A DNA stretch of 64,000 nucleotides from assembly GCA_963750915.1 (NCBI GenBank), contig CAVVSF010000012.1, positions 124,001 to 188,000 on the forward strand, in the 5' to 3' direction. The position numbers and the translations under genes are program-made. Of the stretch, positions 31,182-39,509 are shown in pieces. A model generated the notes under the pieces. The model did not search any database, had not been told where the DNA came from, and was given only the letters and a program-made list of their open reading frames with translations. The number at the start of each line of letters is the position of its first letter. Positions within the stretch are counted from its first letter, which is position 1. The stretch comes from DATBJJ01 sp963750915. GTDB taxonomy: Bacteria; Acidobacteriota; Vicinamibacteria; Vicinamibacterales; 2-12-FULL-66-21.

Positions 31182-31210
31182 ATAATACTCTCATGGGTTT
31201 ACGCGGTCAA
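31182..31210 (-). promoter_or_regulatory. Sigma70-like promoter of the Ig/PKD lipoprotein gene
   Basis: Minus strand: TTGACC at 31205-31210, 17 nt, TATTAT at 31182-31187. It overlaps the first codons of the plus-strand pseudopilin gene. A plus-strand GATAAT at 31181-31186, 6 nt before that gene's ATG, shares its bases, so the two -10 boxes overlap. Confidence 0.6.
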
Positions 31211-32010
31211 GGCGGCGAGCGGGGTTACGCGATGGCGGCGCTGCTCGTGACGCTGGCGATCATGGCAGTCCTGATGTCGGTCGCGATGCCGGTCTGGCGT
31301 CAGGAAGCCCGGCGCGAAAAAGAAGCCGAGCTCATCTTTCGTGGCGAGCAAATCGCCCGCGCCATCGCGCTCTTCCGCACCAAGAACAACAACGCCATGC
31401 CCGCGAGCCTCGACGTGCTCGTGACGGGGCGGTTCCTGCGCAAGAAGTTTCGCGAGCCGATGGCCAAGGACGGTGAATGGCGTTTGATCACCGCCGCGTC
31501 GGGGAACCCGAATCCGGGACAGCCCGGCAATCCGAATCCGGGCAGCCCGGCAATCCGATCGGGCAGCCCGGCAATCCGAATCCGGGCCAGCCGCAGCGTG
31601 GCCTCCCGCCGCCCCAGCAGCAACAGCCTGGCGGCCAGTCCACGGTGGCTGGCGGCATCATGGGCGTTTCCAGCAAGAGCACCGAAACGTCGCTCCGGCT
31701 GTACCAAGGCGCCAATCGCTACGACCAGTGGCAGTTTAGATTCATGGACGTGGCCCGCGGCCGCGGCGGCGTTCCGGGCGCCAACGACCCGGCCGGCCGC
31801 GGCAACAATCCGGGCCGCGGCAACCCTGGCAACACGAATCAGCCGGGACGTGGCGGCAACCGGGGGATAGGGTCTGGTGACGGCGGAACAGGGTTCCGTG
31901 TGCCGCCGTTTGGAACGCCGGGCGGCAGTCGCGGCGGCGCTCCCGGCAGCGGTCCTGGCACGGCTCCTCCGCCGTCCGGTCCGGGGAGAGGGGTGGGTCG
32001 AGGACAGTAG
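31193..32010 (+). CDS. Third pseudopilin-like protein with Gly/Asn/Pro-rich C-terminus (frameshifted)
   Basis: Reconstructed at about 272 residues. The N-terminus GERGYAMAALLVTLAIMAVL is prepilin-like, but Glu at +5 is missing, as in some minor pseudopilins. The next part (MPASLDVLVTGRFLRKKFRE) is GspG-like. GNPNPGQP repeats then lead into a segment GGIMGVSSKSTETSLRLYQG and a Gly/Arg/Asn-rich tail. The frame breaks inside the repeat near 31542, where one C of GGCCAG seems lost. The ATG is 6 nt after a GATAAT box, so the mRNA may be leaderless. Convergent with the serine hydrolase gene. A real phase-variation event is possible because the break lies in a repeat. Confidence 0.78.
31501..31598 (+). 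repeat. Tandem repeat encoding GNPNPGQP units
   Basis: About four imperfect 21-24-bp units that each encode GNPNPGQP or a shorter GNPIGQP form. The apparent frameshift of the pseudopilin gene lies within it. Confidence 0.65.
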
Positions 32011-32067
32011 CTCCACGGCTGGTCTTTAGACGGACGTCCAGCAACCCCGGATGGAATTTCCGATGGC

Positions 32068-33162
32068 TTACAGCTCCGCGACGATCGCGTCGTGGACGCG
32101 CGGTCGGACCTGTCTGATCCTGTCGTTCTCGCGCGTCGGGTGGACGCGGTTGGTCAGGAAAACGACGTACAGATCCCGCTCCCAATCAATCCAGAGCGAC
32201 GTCCCGGTGAAGCCGGTGTGACCGATTGCCGTCGGCGACAGGCTGCCGCCGCACGACGAGGTCGGCAGCATCGTGTCCCAGCCGAGGGCGCGTGAACTGC
32301 CGGGCACCGGCTGCCTGGCGATGAACGCTCGCATCGTCTCGGGCGCGGAAAGCACGGGCTCACCGGCGAGGGTCCGCAGCGCGGCGCGCGCGAAGGCGCC
32401 GACGGCCGCGGCAGTGCCAAAGAGGCCGGCATGCCCGGCGACGCCGCCGAGCGCCCACGTGTTCTCGTCGTGCACTTCACCGACGAGCAGCCGGCCGCGC
32501 CACGGATCGACTCCAGTTGGCGCCGTCCGCGTCCGCCAGGCGCGCGGCGGCTTGAATCGCAGCGGTTCGGCGGTGAAGAACGACGCGAGTCGATGGAATT
32601 GTGTCGCCAGTGTTCGCGACGGATCGAAGGCGCCGGCGGCGCCGCGAAATCCTGCGCCGTTCGGCTGCGCGTTCTCGAGGATGAACCCGAGCAGGATGAA
32701 CCCCAGGTCGCTGTAGATCGACGTCGTGCCCGGCGCATACTCGAGCGGGAGTCCACAGATCGCGTGCTGGAACTCGCGGCGGCCGGTGTGGTCGCGAAAG
32801 AACGGCAGGTATGCCGTCAGCCCGGCCGAATGCGACAGCAGATCGCGAATCGTGACGCTGGCGCGGTCATCGCCCTGCCACTCCGGGATCCAGCGCGACA
32901 CCTCGTCGTCCAGCGAGAGGCGGCGGTCATCGACGGCCCGCATCGCGAGTGTCGTTGTCGCCATGACCTTCGTCAGCGATGCCAGGTCGAAGACGGTGTC
33001 TTCGTCCACCGGTTCGGCGTCCTCGTCGTAGGTCAGCCGCCCGGTAGCGTCCCGCCAAAGCGGACCCGCGGCACGCCCGACTTCGATTGACGAGGCCGGA
33101 AATGCGCCGGCGGCGATTGCGTCGCGGACGATGGCGCGGGCGGCGGCGAATCGCGGGGGCAT
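32068..33162 (-). CDS. Serine hydrolase of the class C beta-lactamase family (AmiE/EstB-like)
   Basis: 364 residues. The catalytic Ser-x-x-Lys is Ser62-Leu-Thr-Lys65 in FDLASLTKVMA, the Tyr motif is Y150-S-D, and the third motif is HTG in IGHTGFTGTSLWID. No signal peptide is visible, so it may be cytoplasmic. In Bacillus subtilis an enzyme of this family, AmiE, removes the peptide from MurNAc and is encoded with MurQ. Symporter, glycosidase, sugar kinase, NagB and MurQ neighbours suggest a similar role here, but esterase or D,D-peptidase activity is equally possible. The start overlaps the symporter stop by 1 nt (TGATG), so they are co-translated. Confidence 0.85.
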   Translation of the reverse strand: MPPRFAAARAIVRDAIAAGAFPASSIEVGRAAGPLWRDATGRLTYDEDAEPVDEDTVFDLASLTKVMATTTLAMRAVDDRRLSLDDEVSRWIPEWQGDDRASVTIRDLLSHSAGLTAYLPFFRDHTGRREFQHAICGLPLEYAPGTTSIYSDLGFILLGFILENAQPNGAGFRGAAGAFDPSRTLATQFHRLASFFTAEPLRFKPPRAWRTRTAPTGVDPWRGRLLVGEVHDENTWALGGVAGHAGLFGTAAAVGAFARAALRTLAGEPVLSAPETMRAFIARQPVPGSSRALGWDTMLPTSSCGGSLSPTAIGHTGFTGTSLWIDWERDLYVVFLTNRVHPTRENDRIRQVRPRVHDAIVAEL

Positions 33163-34598
33163 CACGTAGCTTCGATCCTTGACGGCAGCACGAACGAAGC
33201 CGCGAGCGCGACGACGAAGGTGACCGTCGAACCGACGAAGGCATACCAGGTCCAGCCGGTCGCCGCTGTCGCCCAGACCCAGATCAAGGCGGCGACGCCG
33301 GTCAGCATGCCGACGAGCATTGCCCGCGAATCGACGCGTTTCGTGAGGACGCCGACGAGAAAGGCGCCGAGCACCGGACCTGCGGCCAGCGACAGCACCG
33401 CCAGGCCGGTGTCGAGCACCGAGCGGATCCACTGCGCTCCCAGCGCCACGGCGATCTGCGCCACGCCCCAGAAGATCGTCGCCGCCTTCGATACCCGCAT
33501 CAGCGTCGCCTGATCGGCGTCCGGCCGGACGTATTTCAGGTAGAAGTCGTTGACCGTCGTGGCGGCGAGCGCGTTGATCGAGGGTGACAACGCCGCCGCG
33601 ATGATGGCGGCGACGATGAAGCCGGCGGCGCCATGCGACAGGGAGGTCACGACGAAGAGCGGCAGGACTTCGTCGTTGGTTGCCAGCGGCCGCGGCAGCG
33701 GCGTCTGCTGGTAGAAGGTGAACAGCATCGCGCCGATGACCAGGAACAGCGTGAACTGCGCGAAGACGATGAAGCCGCTGAGGATCAGCCCGCCGGCGGC
33801 GCCGCGGGCACATCGCGCCGACAGCAGCCGCTGGACGAGGTACTGATCGGTGCCATGAGTCGCCAGCGTCAGCGCGACGCCGCCGAGGACGCCGGCCCAC
33901 ACGGTGTAGACGCGCGTCGGGTCGAGACTGAAGTCGAACACCTGGAACTTGCCGGCGGCGCCGGCGACGCTGCGCACCGTCTCCCAGCCGCCGTCGATCT
34001 GCTGCAGCAGCGCGAAAAAGACCACGAAGGCGCCGGCGACGTAGATGAACATCTGAACGACGTCGGTCCAGATCACGGCGGAGACGCCGCCGCGCGTCGT
34101 GTAGACGATCATCGCCGCGCCGATTGCCACGATCGCGAGCGGCACCGGCACGCCGGTGACGACGGAGATGACGAGCGCGGTGGCGAAGAGGCGGACGCCG
34201 TCGGCGAGCGTTCGCGTCACCAGGAAGATCGCGGCGGCGACGTTCTTGACCTCCGGCCCGAACCGCCGCTGCAACAGCTCGTACGACGTGAACAGGTCGC
34301 CGCGAAAATAGGCGGGGATGAACAGCAGGCTGACGAGAATCCTGCCGATGACGTAGCCGCCGGCGAGCTGCAGGAACGTCATGTTGCCGGCGAACGCCTG
34401 CGCCGGCACGCCGATGAAGCTGAGCGTGCTGGTCTCGGTGGCGACGATGGTGAAGCAGATCGCCCACCAGGGCACCGAGCGATCGTTCAGGAAGTAGTCG
34501 CGGGTGGTCTTCTGGAAGCGCGCGAACCAGGAGCCGAAGATCGTGATCGCGACGAGGTAGCCGGCGATGACCGCGTAGTCGAGCCCGGTGAGCGTCAT
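33162..34598 (-). CDS. Sodium:solute symporter (SSS family)
   Basis: 478 residues with about 13 hydrophobic helices; an inner-membrane sodium-coupled importer. MTLTGLDYAVIAGYLVAITI opens the chain; SVPWWAICFTIVATETSTLS and HGTDQYLVQRLL fit the SSS sodium/sugar branch. The substrate is not predictable from sequence. Its place between a glycosidase and a murein-type serine hydrolase suggests a sugar or muropeptide. It starts 43 nt downstream of the GHL10 gene, so the three genes form one minus-strand operon. Confidence 0.92.
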   Translation of the reverse strand: MTLTGLDYAVIAGYLVAITIFGSWFARFQKTTRDYFLNDRSVPWWAICFTIVATETSTLSFIGVPAQAFAGNMTFLQLAGGYVIGRILVSLLFIPAYFRGDLFTSYELLQRRFGPEVKNVAAAIFLVTRTLADGVRLFATALVISVVTGVPVPLAIVAIGAAMIVYTTRGGVSAVIWTDVVQMFIYVAGAFVVFFALLQQIDGGWETVRSVAGAAGKFQVFDFSLDPTRVYTVWAGVLGGVALTLATHGTDQYLVQRLLSARCARGAAGGLILSGFIVFAQFTLFLVIGAMLFTFYQQTPLPRPLATNDEVLPLFVVTSLSHGAAGFIVAAIIAAALSPSINALAATTVNDFYLKYVRPDADQATLMRVSKAATIFWGVAQIAVALGAQWIRSVLDTGLAVLSLAAGPVLGAFLVGVLTKRVDSRAMLVGMLTGVAALIWVWATAATGWTWYAFVGSTVTFVVALAASFVLPSRIEAT

Positions 34599-34641
34599 CG
34601 ACAGGCAGCAGGTACGAGGCGCCGACCGTAGCCGCTCGGCG

Positions 34642-35922
34642 TCAGCGCGAACCCTCGGAAGCGGCGACGGACTTCGCGAATGCGCCGCGGCCGACGACGG
34701 CGATGTAGTCGGGCGACGCGTCGATCAGGCTGTCGTACGAGAAGAGCACGATGCCGCCGGCGCCGAGCCGGCGGGCGGTTTCGATGTTGGCGATCGTCTG
34801 CGCCGGCGCCAGCCGATAGGCGCCGATGCCGGCCCAGATGCTGCGGCCGCCGACGGCGTCGCGCGCCGCCGCGATCTGTTCGGCGAACCGCGCCGGCTCC
34901 GGCGTGTAAGCCATCGGGCAGACGGCGTCGACGAGGCCCGATTGCAGCCAGGCGGTCCAGTCCTGGAACTTGTTGTCGCGTGCCTCATCGATCCCCGGCG
35001 CGGCCGCGACAGTGACCTGCGCGTCCGGCCGCGTCGTGCGAATGGCGGTGCGGAGGGCGCCGACGAGCGCCGTCATCCGGGCAATGCGGAACGCCTTCCA
35101 TTCCGCCTGCAGCGTATCCGGATAGGCAAGCGTATCGATCGCGACCCGGCTGTCCAGTTCCTGGCGCACCGCCGGCGACAGTGTCGGACGGATGTGATCG
35201 CGGAACGCCCGTACGGCGGCGCGGCTGTAGTCGAACCGCTCGGACGGATAACGTGCGTAGTCGAGGTGGACACCGTCGACGGCATAGCGCGCGACGAGGT
35301 CGGTGACCACGGCTTCGAGGTGGCGGGCCGCCTCGGGCAGGATCGGCGACGCGTAGAGCCCTTCGACGCCATTCGACTGAGCCCGCGTCCAGCGCGCCAG
35401 GCGGCCGACATACGCCGGGCTTTCTTCCTTGACGCGTGTCAGCTCGTGCGCGAGATCCCGCGGCACCATCAGCCACTCGGGATGGCGGTGGATGATGTGC
35501 GAGGGCGCAATCGGCAGATCCGCGGCGCTCGACACCAGGTTGAGATTCACCCACGCGTGCACGCGCAGCCCCGAGGCATGCGCGGCGGCGAGCACCGTTG
35601 CCAGCGGGTCGAAGGTCGCGGGCTGGCGCTGCAGGTCGGCGGCGCGGGGTTCCAGGCCGCCGTTGAAGTAGGCGTCGCCTCGGCCTCGGACCTGCACGAG
35701 CAGCGTGTTGAAGCCGTTGGCCCGCGCGGTCTGCACGAGCGTGGCGATTGAAGCCGGAGTTCGGAGCGACGTGCGAAGGACCCAGAGGGCGCGTATTTCA
35801 GTGGGCGCCGGCGACTGGCTTTCGCCCCTGAGGCTGGGCGACGGGAGGAGCGCCAGGAGCATCACTGCCGCGGCGGCCATCAGGACACGGCGGCGCGTGG
35901 TCCCAGCTCTCGAAACGTGCAT
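34642..35922 (-). CDS. Exported glycoside hydrolase-like protein of the GHL10/DUF187 family
   Basis: 426 residues with an N-terminal export signal (TTRRRVLMAAAAVMLLALLP) and then a TIM-barrel-like GHL10 domain: PTEIRALWVLRTSLRTPASI, ANGFNTLLVQVRGRGDAYF, DGVHLDYARYPSE and VDAVCPMAYTPEP. Family members are thought to be glycosidases, some acting on peptidoglycan or exopolysaccharide; activity here is unproven. First gene of a minus-strand operon behind a strong promoter with only about 6 nt of leader. It diverges from the TonB receptor gene. Confidence 0.87.
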   Translation of the reverse strand: MHVSRAGTTRRRVLMAAAAVMLLALLPSPSLRGESQSPAPTEIRALWVLRTSLRTPASIATLVQTARANGFNTLLVQVRGRGDAYFNGGLEPRAADLQRQPATFDPLATVLAAAHASGLRVHAWVNLNLVSSAADLPIAPSHIIHRHPEWLMVPRDLAHELTRVKEESPAYVGRLARWTRAQSNGVEGLYASPILPEAARHLEAVVTDLVARYAVDGVHLDYARYPSERFDYSRAAVRAFRDHIRPTLSPAVRQELDSRVAIDTLAYPDTLQAEWKAFRIARMTALVGALRTAIRTTRPDAQVTVAAAPGIDEARDNKFQDWTAWLQSGLVDAVCPMAYTPEPARFAEQIAAARDAVGGRSIWAGIGAYRLAPAQTIANIETARRLGAGGIVLFSYDSLIDASPDYIAVVGRGAFAKSVAASEGSR

Positions 35923-35933
35923 AAACTGCCTGA

Positions 35934-35962
35934 ATTTAACCGCTTGCCGCCGAGAGTGTCAA
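35934..35962 (-). promoter_or_regulatory. Sigma70-like promoter of the GHL10-symporter-hydrolase operon
   Basis: Minus strand: perfect TTGACA, 17 nt, TTAAAT. The -10 box ends 11 nt before the ATG at 35922, so the mRNA would be nearly leaderless. It lies back to back with the TonB receptor promoter 80 bp away. Confidence 0.65.
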
Positions 35963-36042
35963 TGCGCTTGTGAGCAGTGGCGTGCAGGCGCGGACCTGGG
36001 ACGGATGCACCGCCGCGCGCCACCGACGGTCGCCAGCCGGGT

Positions 36043-36071
36043 TTGACTTCGCCTTTGGGCGAGTCTAGAGT
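36043..36071 (+). promoter_or_regulatory. Sigma70-like promoter of the TonB receptor gene
   Basis: TTGACT, 17 nt, TAGAGT, ending 59 nt before the ATG at 36131. Confidence 0.6.
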
Positions 36072-36130
36072 GCCTCCGGTTGATTCCGCCGAATCGCGTC
36101 GATCGGGCGGACCAACAGGGAGGAGCATTC

Positions 36131-39100
36131 ATGAATCCATCGAACACCGACGGGCGCTGTCGCCGCCTGGTTGCGGCGGCGGCGCTGCTCGTCGCGGCCT
36201 GGCTCTCGGCCGCACCGGTCCTGGCTCAGGAAACCACTGGCACCATCACCGGCCGCGTCGCGGATCAGAGCGGCGCCGTAGTGCCCGGCGCTACTGTCAC
36301 GCTGAAGCATCTCGACACCGGCCGGGTCACCGAAGCAGTCTCGAATGAAAACGGTCTTTATCTTCTAAGCGCGTTGCAGCCGGGCGGCTACGAGGCGACG
36401 TTCGCCCTGGCCGGCTTTCAAACCGTCGTCGTCAAGGGCATCGAGCTGCACGTCAACGACCGCCTCGAGGTCAACGGCAAGCTGGGAGTGACCGCGCTCT
36501 CCGAAACCGTCGAAGTCAGCGCCGCGTCGCAGTTCGTCCAGCGCACCCCCGCAGTGCAGAGCCTGATCGGGCCGACGCAGGTTCAGGAGTTGCCGCTGAA
36601 CAACCGCAGCTTCGCGCTGCTGGCGACGCTCGTGCCCGGCGTGTCGAGCGACCTCGGCGACGAGGTCAACTTCGGCTTGACCAACACAATGAGCATTTCG
36701 ATCAACGGTGGCCGGCGCAACGCCGTCAACTGGCTGGTCGACGGGGTGTCGAACGTCGACGTCGGTTCGAACATCACGCTGCTGTCGACGCCGACGCTCG
36801 AATCGATCCAGGAGTTCAAGATCATCACGAGCAGCTACGCCGCGGAATGGCCGCGCAGCGGCGGCGGCGTCATCAGCATCGTCACCAAGGGCGGGACGCG
36901 GAGGTTCTCCGGCACCGCCTACGAGTTCTATCGCGACGAGAAGCTCAACGCGAACAGCTTCCTGCGCAATCTGAGCACCAACCCGACGGCGGCGGCAGGC
37001 CCCGCCAATCTCGACTACAACAACTACGGCTACACCATCGGCGGACCGCTGCTGCCCAGCCGCGAGAAGGCGTTCTTCTTCTTCTCGCAGGAGTTCCGCA
37101 AGATCACGCGGGAAGCCGGCGTCACGGCGACGGTGCCGAACCCCGCCTGGCTGACCGATCCGACCAACGCCAATTACGTCGCGCCGGCCGACCGCGATCC
37201 GAACGCGGTCAAGCTGCTGGCAGCGTTCCCGGCGCCGAATGTCGGGGCGCAGAGCTATCTCAACGACAGCCCGGCGATCAACGACACGCGGCAGGAAGTG
37301 GTGCGCGTCGACGTCGACGTCAACCAGGCGTGGAAGCTGACCGGTCGATACACGCACGATCTCAGCCAGACGCGTGAGCCTGGCGGCCTGTTCTTCAGCA
37401 CGCCGGTGCCGAACGTCGGCACGACTGACACAAAGGTGCCCGGGCATGTGCTGGGGATCGAGGCGCGCACGGTGAAGGGGCAGATCCTGAACGAGCTCAA
37501 GTACCAGTACTCCGGCAACGCCATCAACAGCACGACGCCGGACGGAACCGTGAATACGCGCGACCAGTACGACCTTGCGATCCCCGAGCTCTTTCCCGAG
37601 AACAACGCCGACCGGATCCCGGTGATCGCGATCGCCGGGCTGTCGACCTTCGGTGCGACGCAGGGCTTCCGCAACCAGTACTTCAACCACACGATCGTCG
37701 ACACCGTGACCTGGCAGCGGGGCAGCCACTCGCTCAAGGGCGGCCTGCTGATGGCGTTCGAGCGGAAGAACGAGTACGCGAACGCCGAAACGCAGGGACG
37801 GTTCGCATTCGGCGTCGGCGGCGGCCGGTCGGCTTTCCAGAATTTTCTGACTGGCAACCGCGACGGTCTCTGTGCCGCCGGTTGCTCGTATTCTGAATCG
37901 GTCACCGACCTCTACAACCAGCTCCGGTTCGATCGTTACGAGTTCTTCGCCCAGGATACGTGGCGCGCGACGACGCGGCTGACGCTCGACTACGGCATCC
38001 GCTACGCCGTCTATCCCGCGGTCACCGATGCCGACGACGTGCTGACCAACTTCGATCCGGCGCGCTACGACGTCGCGAATGCGCCGATCTTCGCCACCTC
38101 GACGGGGACGCTGCTCGTCGTCGGCTCCGGCGACCCGCTGAACGGCATCGTCGTCGCCGGGCAGAACTCGCCGTTCGGCCGCGGCATCTACGAGACCGAC
38201 ACCAACAACCTCATGCCGCGCTTTGGCGCGTCGTACGATCTCACTGGCGACGGTCTGACGATCCTGCGCGGCGGCTACGGTCTCTACTACGACCAGCCGC
38301 TGGTCGGCATCTTCCTGCAGAACGCGCAGGTGACGCCGCCGTTCAACGTTTCGTCGAGCGTCACCAACCCGCCGCTGGGAAACCCCGGCGCCGGCATCAC
38401 GCCGACGACGAGGGCGCCGAACGCGCTCCAGGCGACGGGGACGCCATTCGACACGCCGCGGACACAGCAGTGGAACCTCGGCGTGCAGCGGCAGCTTTAT
38501 CGCCGCGGCTCGATCGACATCGGCTACGTCGGCTCGCGCGGCGACGACCTGATTCGTCCGGTCGATCTCAACCAGCCGCAGCCGGCGGACGTCGTCGCGA
38601 CGGGGGCGCTCAACCTCGCCCGCCCGTATCGCGGCTACGCCGGGATCACGATGCGCGAGACCAGCGCCATCAATCGCTACTGGGGCTTCCTGTCGTCGTT
38701 CCGCCACGAAGGCGGTCGCGCCGGAACCTATTCGGTCGCCTACACGTTGAGCCGCAATCGCACCGATGCGACCAACGACCGCGACGCCCTCGACGTGCCG
38801 CAAAACCCGCTCGACTTCGCCGCGGAGTACGCCGACGCGCGCACCGATCGTCGGCACATCTTCAACGCCACCTACATTTACGAGCTGCCGTTCTACAAGA
38901 CTGATCCGAACGCGTTCCTGCGGTGGACGCTCGGCGGCTGGCAGATCTCGGGGATCACGACCGTCAGCTCGGGTGCGCCCGTGCCGCGGCTGCTGATCGG
39001 CACCAACACCGGGCGGCGCGGTAACCGCGCCAACCTGATTGGCGACCCGCGAGGCGGCGAGTTCGACTATCCCGTGTGGTTCGACGCGGCCGCCTTCGGC

Positions 39101-39397
39101 ATTCCGGCCGACGGAGAGTACGGCGATTCACCGCGGGCGCCGCTGCGGCTGCCGGGCCGCAACCAGACCGATCTCGCGCTGTCGAAGAACTTCTATTTCT
39201 CGTCGACCGGCCGGATCCAGTTCCGCGCCGACATGATCAACGCCTTCAACCACACGCAGTTCACGACCGTCAACGCCGACTGCTCGGGCGCGCCGGCCGG
39301 GGCGGCGACGTGCGCCTACACGAATAGCCCGGTTGGAACCATCACCGGCGTCCGCGCGCCGCGTGAGATCCAGCTGAGCCTGAAGCTGTACTGGTAA
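36131..39397 (+). CDS. TonB-dependent receptor with N-terminal carboxypeptidase-regulatory domain (Oar-like)
   Basis: 1088 residues. The signal peptide ends AAPVLAQE (about residue 33). A CarboxypepD_reg domain (38-115; TGTITGRVADQSGAVVPGAT), a plug (RNAVNWLVDGVSNVDVGSN, SGGGVISIVTKGGT) and a 22-strand-type barrel ending KLYW follow. It should import a large or scarce substrate across the outer membrane with TonB energy. Oar-like receptors of this layout are very numerous in Acidobacteriota. AGGAG 6 nt before the ATG at 36131 fixes the start. Two hairpins follow the gene, the second a strong terminator. The neighbours suggest a carbohydrate or murein substrate; that is inference. Confidence 0.93.
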   Translation: MNPSNTDGRCRRLVAAAALLVAAWLSAAPVLAQETTGTITGRVADQSGAVVPGATVTLKHLDTGRVTEAVSNENGLYLLSALQPGGYEATFALAGFQTVVVKGIELHVNDRLEVNGKLGVTALSETVEVSAASQFVQRTPAVQSLIGPTQVQELPLNNRSFALLATLVPGVSSDLGDEVNFGLTNTMSISINGGRRNAVNWLVDGVSNVDVGSNITLLSTPTLESIQEFKIITSSYAAEWPRSGGGVISIVTKGGTRRFSGTAYEFYRDEKLNANSFLRNLSTNPTAAAGPANLDYNNYGYTIGGPLLPSREKAFFFFSQEFRKITREAGVTATVPNPAWLTDPTNANYVAPADRDPNAVKLLAAFPAPNVGAQSYLNDSPAINDTRQEVVRVDVDVNQAWKLTGRYTHDLSQTREPGGLFFSTPVPNVGTTDTKVPGHVLGIEARTVKGQILNELKYQYSGNAINSTTPDGTVNTRDQYDLAIPELFPENNADRIPVIAIAGLSTFGATQGFRNQYFNHTIVDTVTWQRGSHSLKGGLLMAFERKNEYANAETQGRFAFGVGGGRSAFQNFLTGNRDGLCAAGCSYSESVTDLYNQLRFDRYEFFAQDTWRATTRLTLDYGIRYAVYPAVTDADDVLTNFDPARYDVANAPIFATSTGTLLVVGSGDPLNGIVVAGQNSPFGRGIYETDTNNLMPRFGASYDLTGDGLTILRGGYGLYYDQPLVGIFLQNAQVTPPFNVSSSVTNPPLGNPGAGITPTTRAPNALQATGTPFDTPRTQQWNLGVQRQLYRRGSIDIGYVGSRGDDLIRPVDLNQPQPADVVATGALNLARPYRGYAGITMRETSAINRYWGFLSSFRHEGGRAGTYSVAYTLSRNRTDATNDRDALDVPQNPLDFAAEYADARTDRRHIFNATYIYELPFYKTDPNAFLRWTLGGWQISGITTVSSGAPVPRLLIGTNTGRRGNRANLIGDPRGGEFDYPVWFDAAAFGIPADGEYGDSPRAPLRLPGRNQTDLALSKNFYFSSTGRIQFRADMINAFNHTQFTTVNADCSGAPAGAATCAYTNSPVGTITGVRAPREIQLSLKLYW

Positions 39398-39431
39398 GCT
39401 ACGTCAGCGGCGCGGATGCCGCTGGTGAAGT

Positions 39432-39501
39432 CGGGGTGGCGCGTCGCCGCCACCCCGGCGCAATCTCCCACGGGGCCGGCGGCTGTCCGCCGGCCGTTTT
39501 T
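39432..39501 (+). terminator. Tandem hairpins ending in an intrinsic terminator after the TonB receptor
   Basis: A first hairpin at 39432-39457 pairs GGGGTGGC with GCCACCCC. The second, at 39474-39495, is a perfect 9-bp stem GGCCGGCGG with loop CTGT, followed by GTTTTT to 39501. The T run ends 8 nt before the ATG of the sugar kinase, which has no visible ribosome site, so that gene's mRNA cannot start in a normal place between them. Confidence 0.8.
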
Positions 39502-39509
39502 CTGTCGTC

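Noticed and set aside
31193..32010. True phase-variable switch in the pseudopilin repeat
   Set aside because: The break is in a repeat, but eight other genes show similar single-base errors, so assembly error is the simpler reading. Kept only as a possibility in the gene entry.
32068..34467. A 799-residue minus-strand protein
   Set aside because: Its first half is an alternative frame of the sodium symporter; only the last 364 residues are the serine hydrolase, with its own ATG at 33162.
36365..38857. 830-residue frame antisense to the TonB receptor
   Set aside because: Arg/Val/Asp-rich shadow composition; the plus-strand gene is certain.
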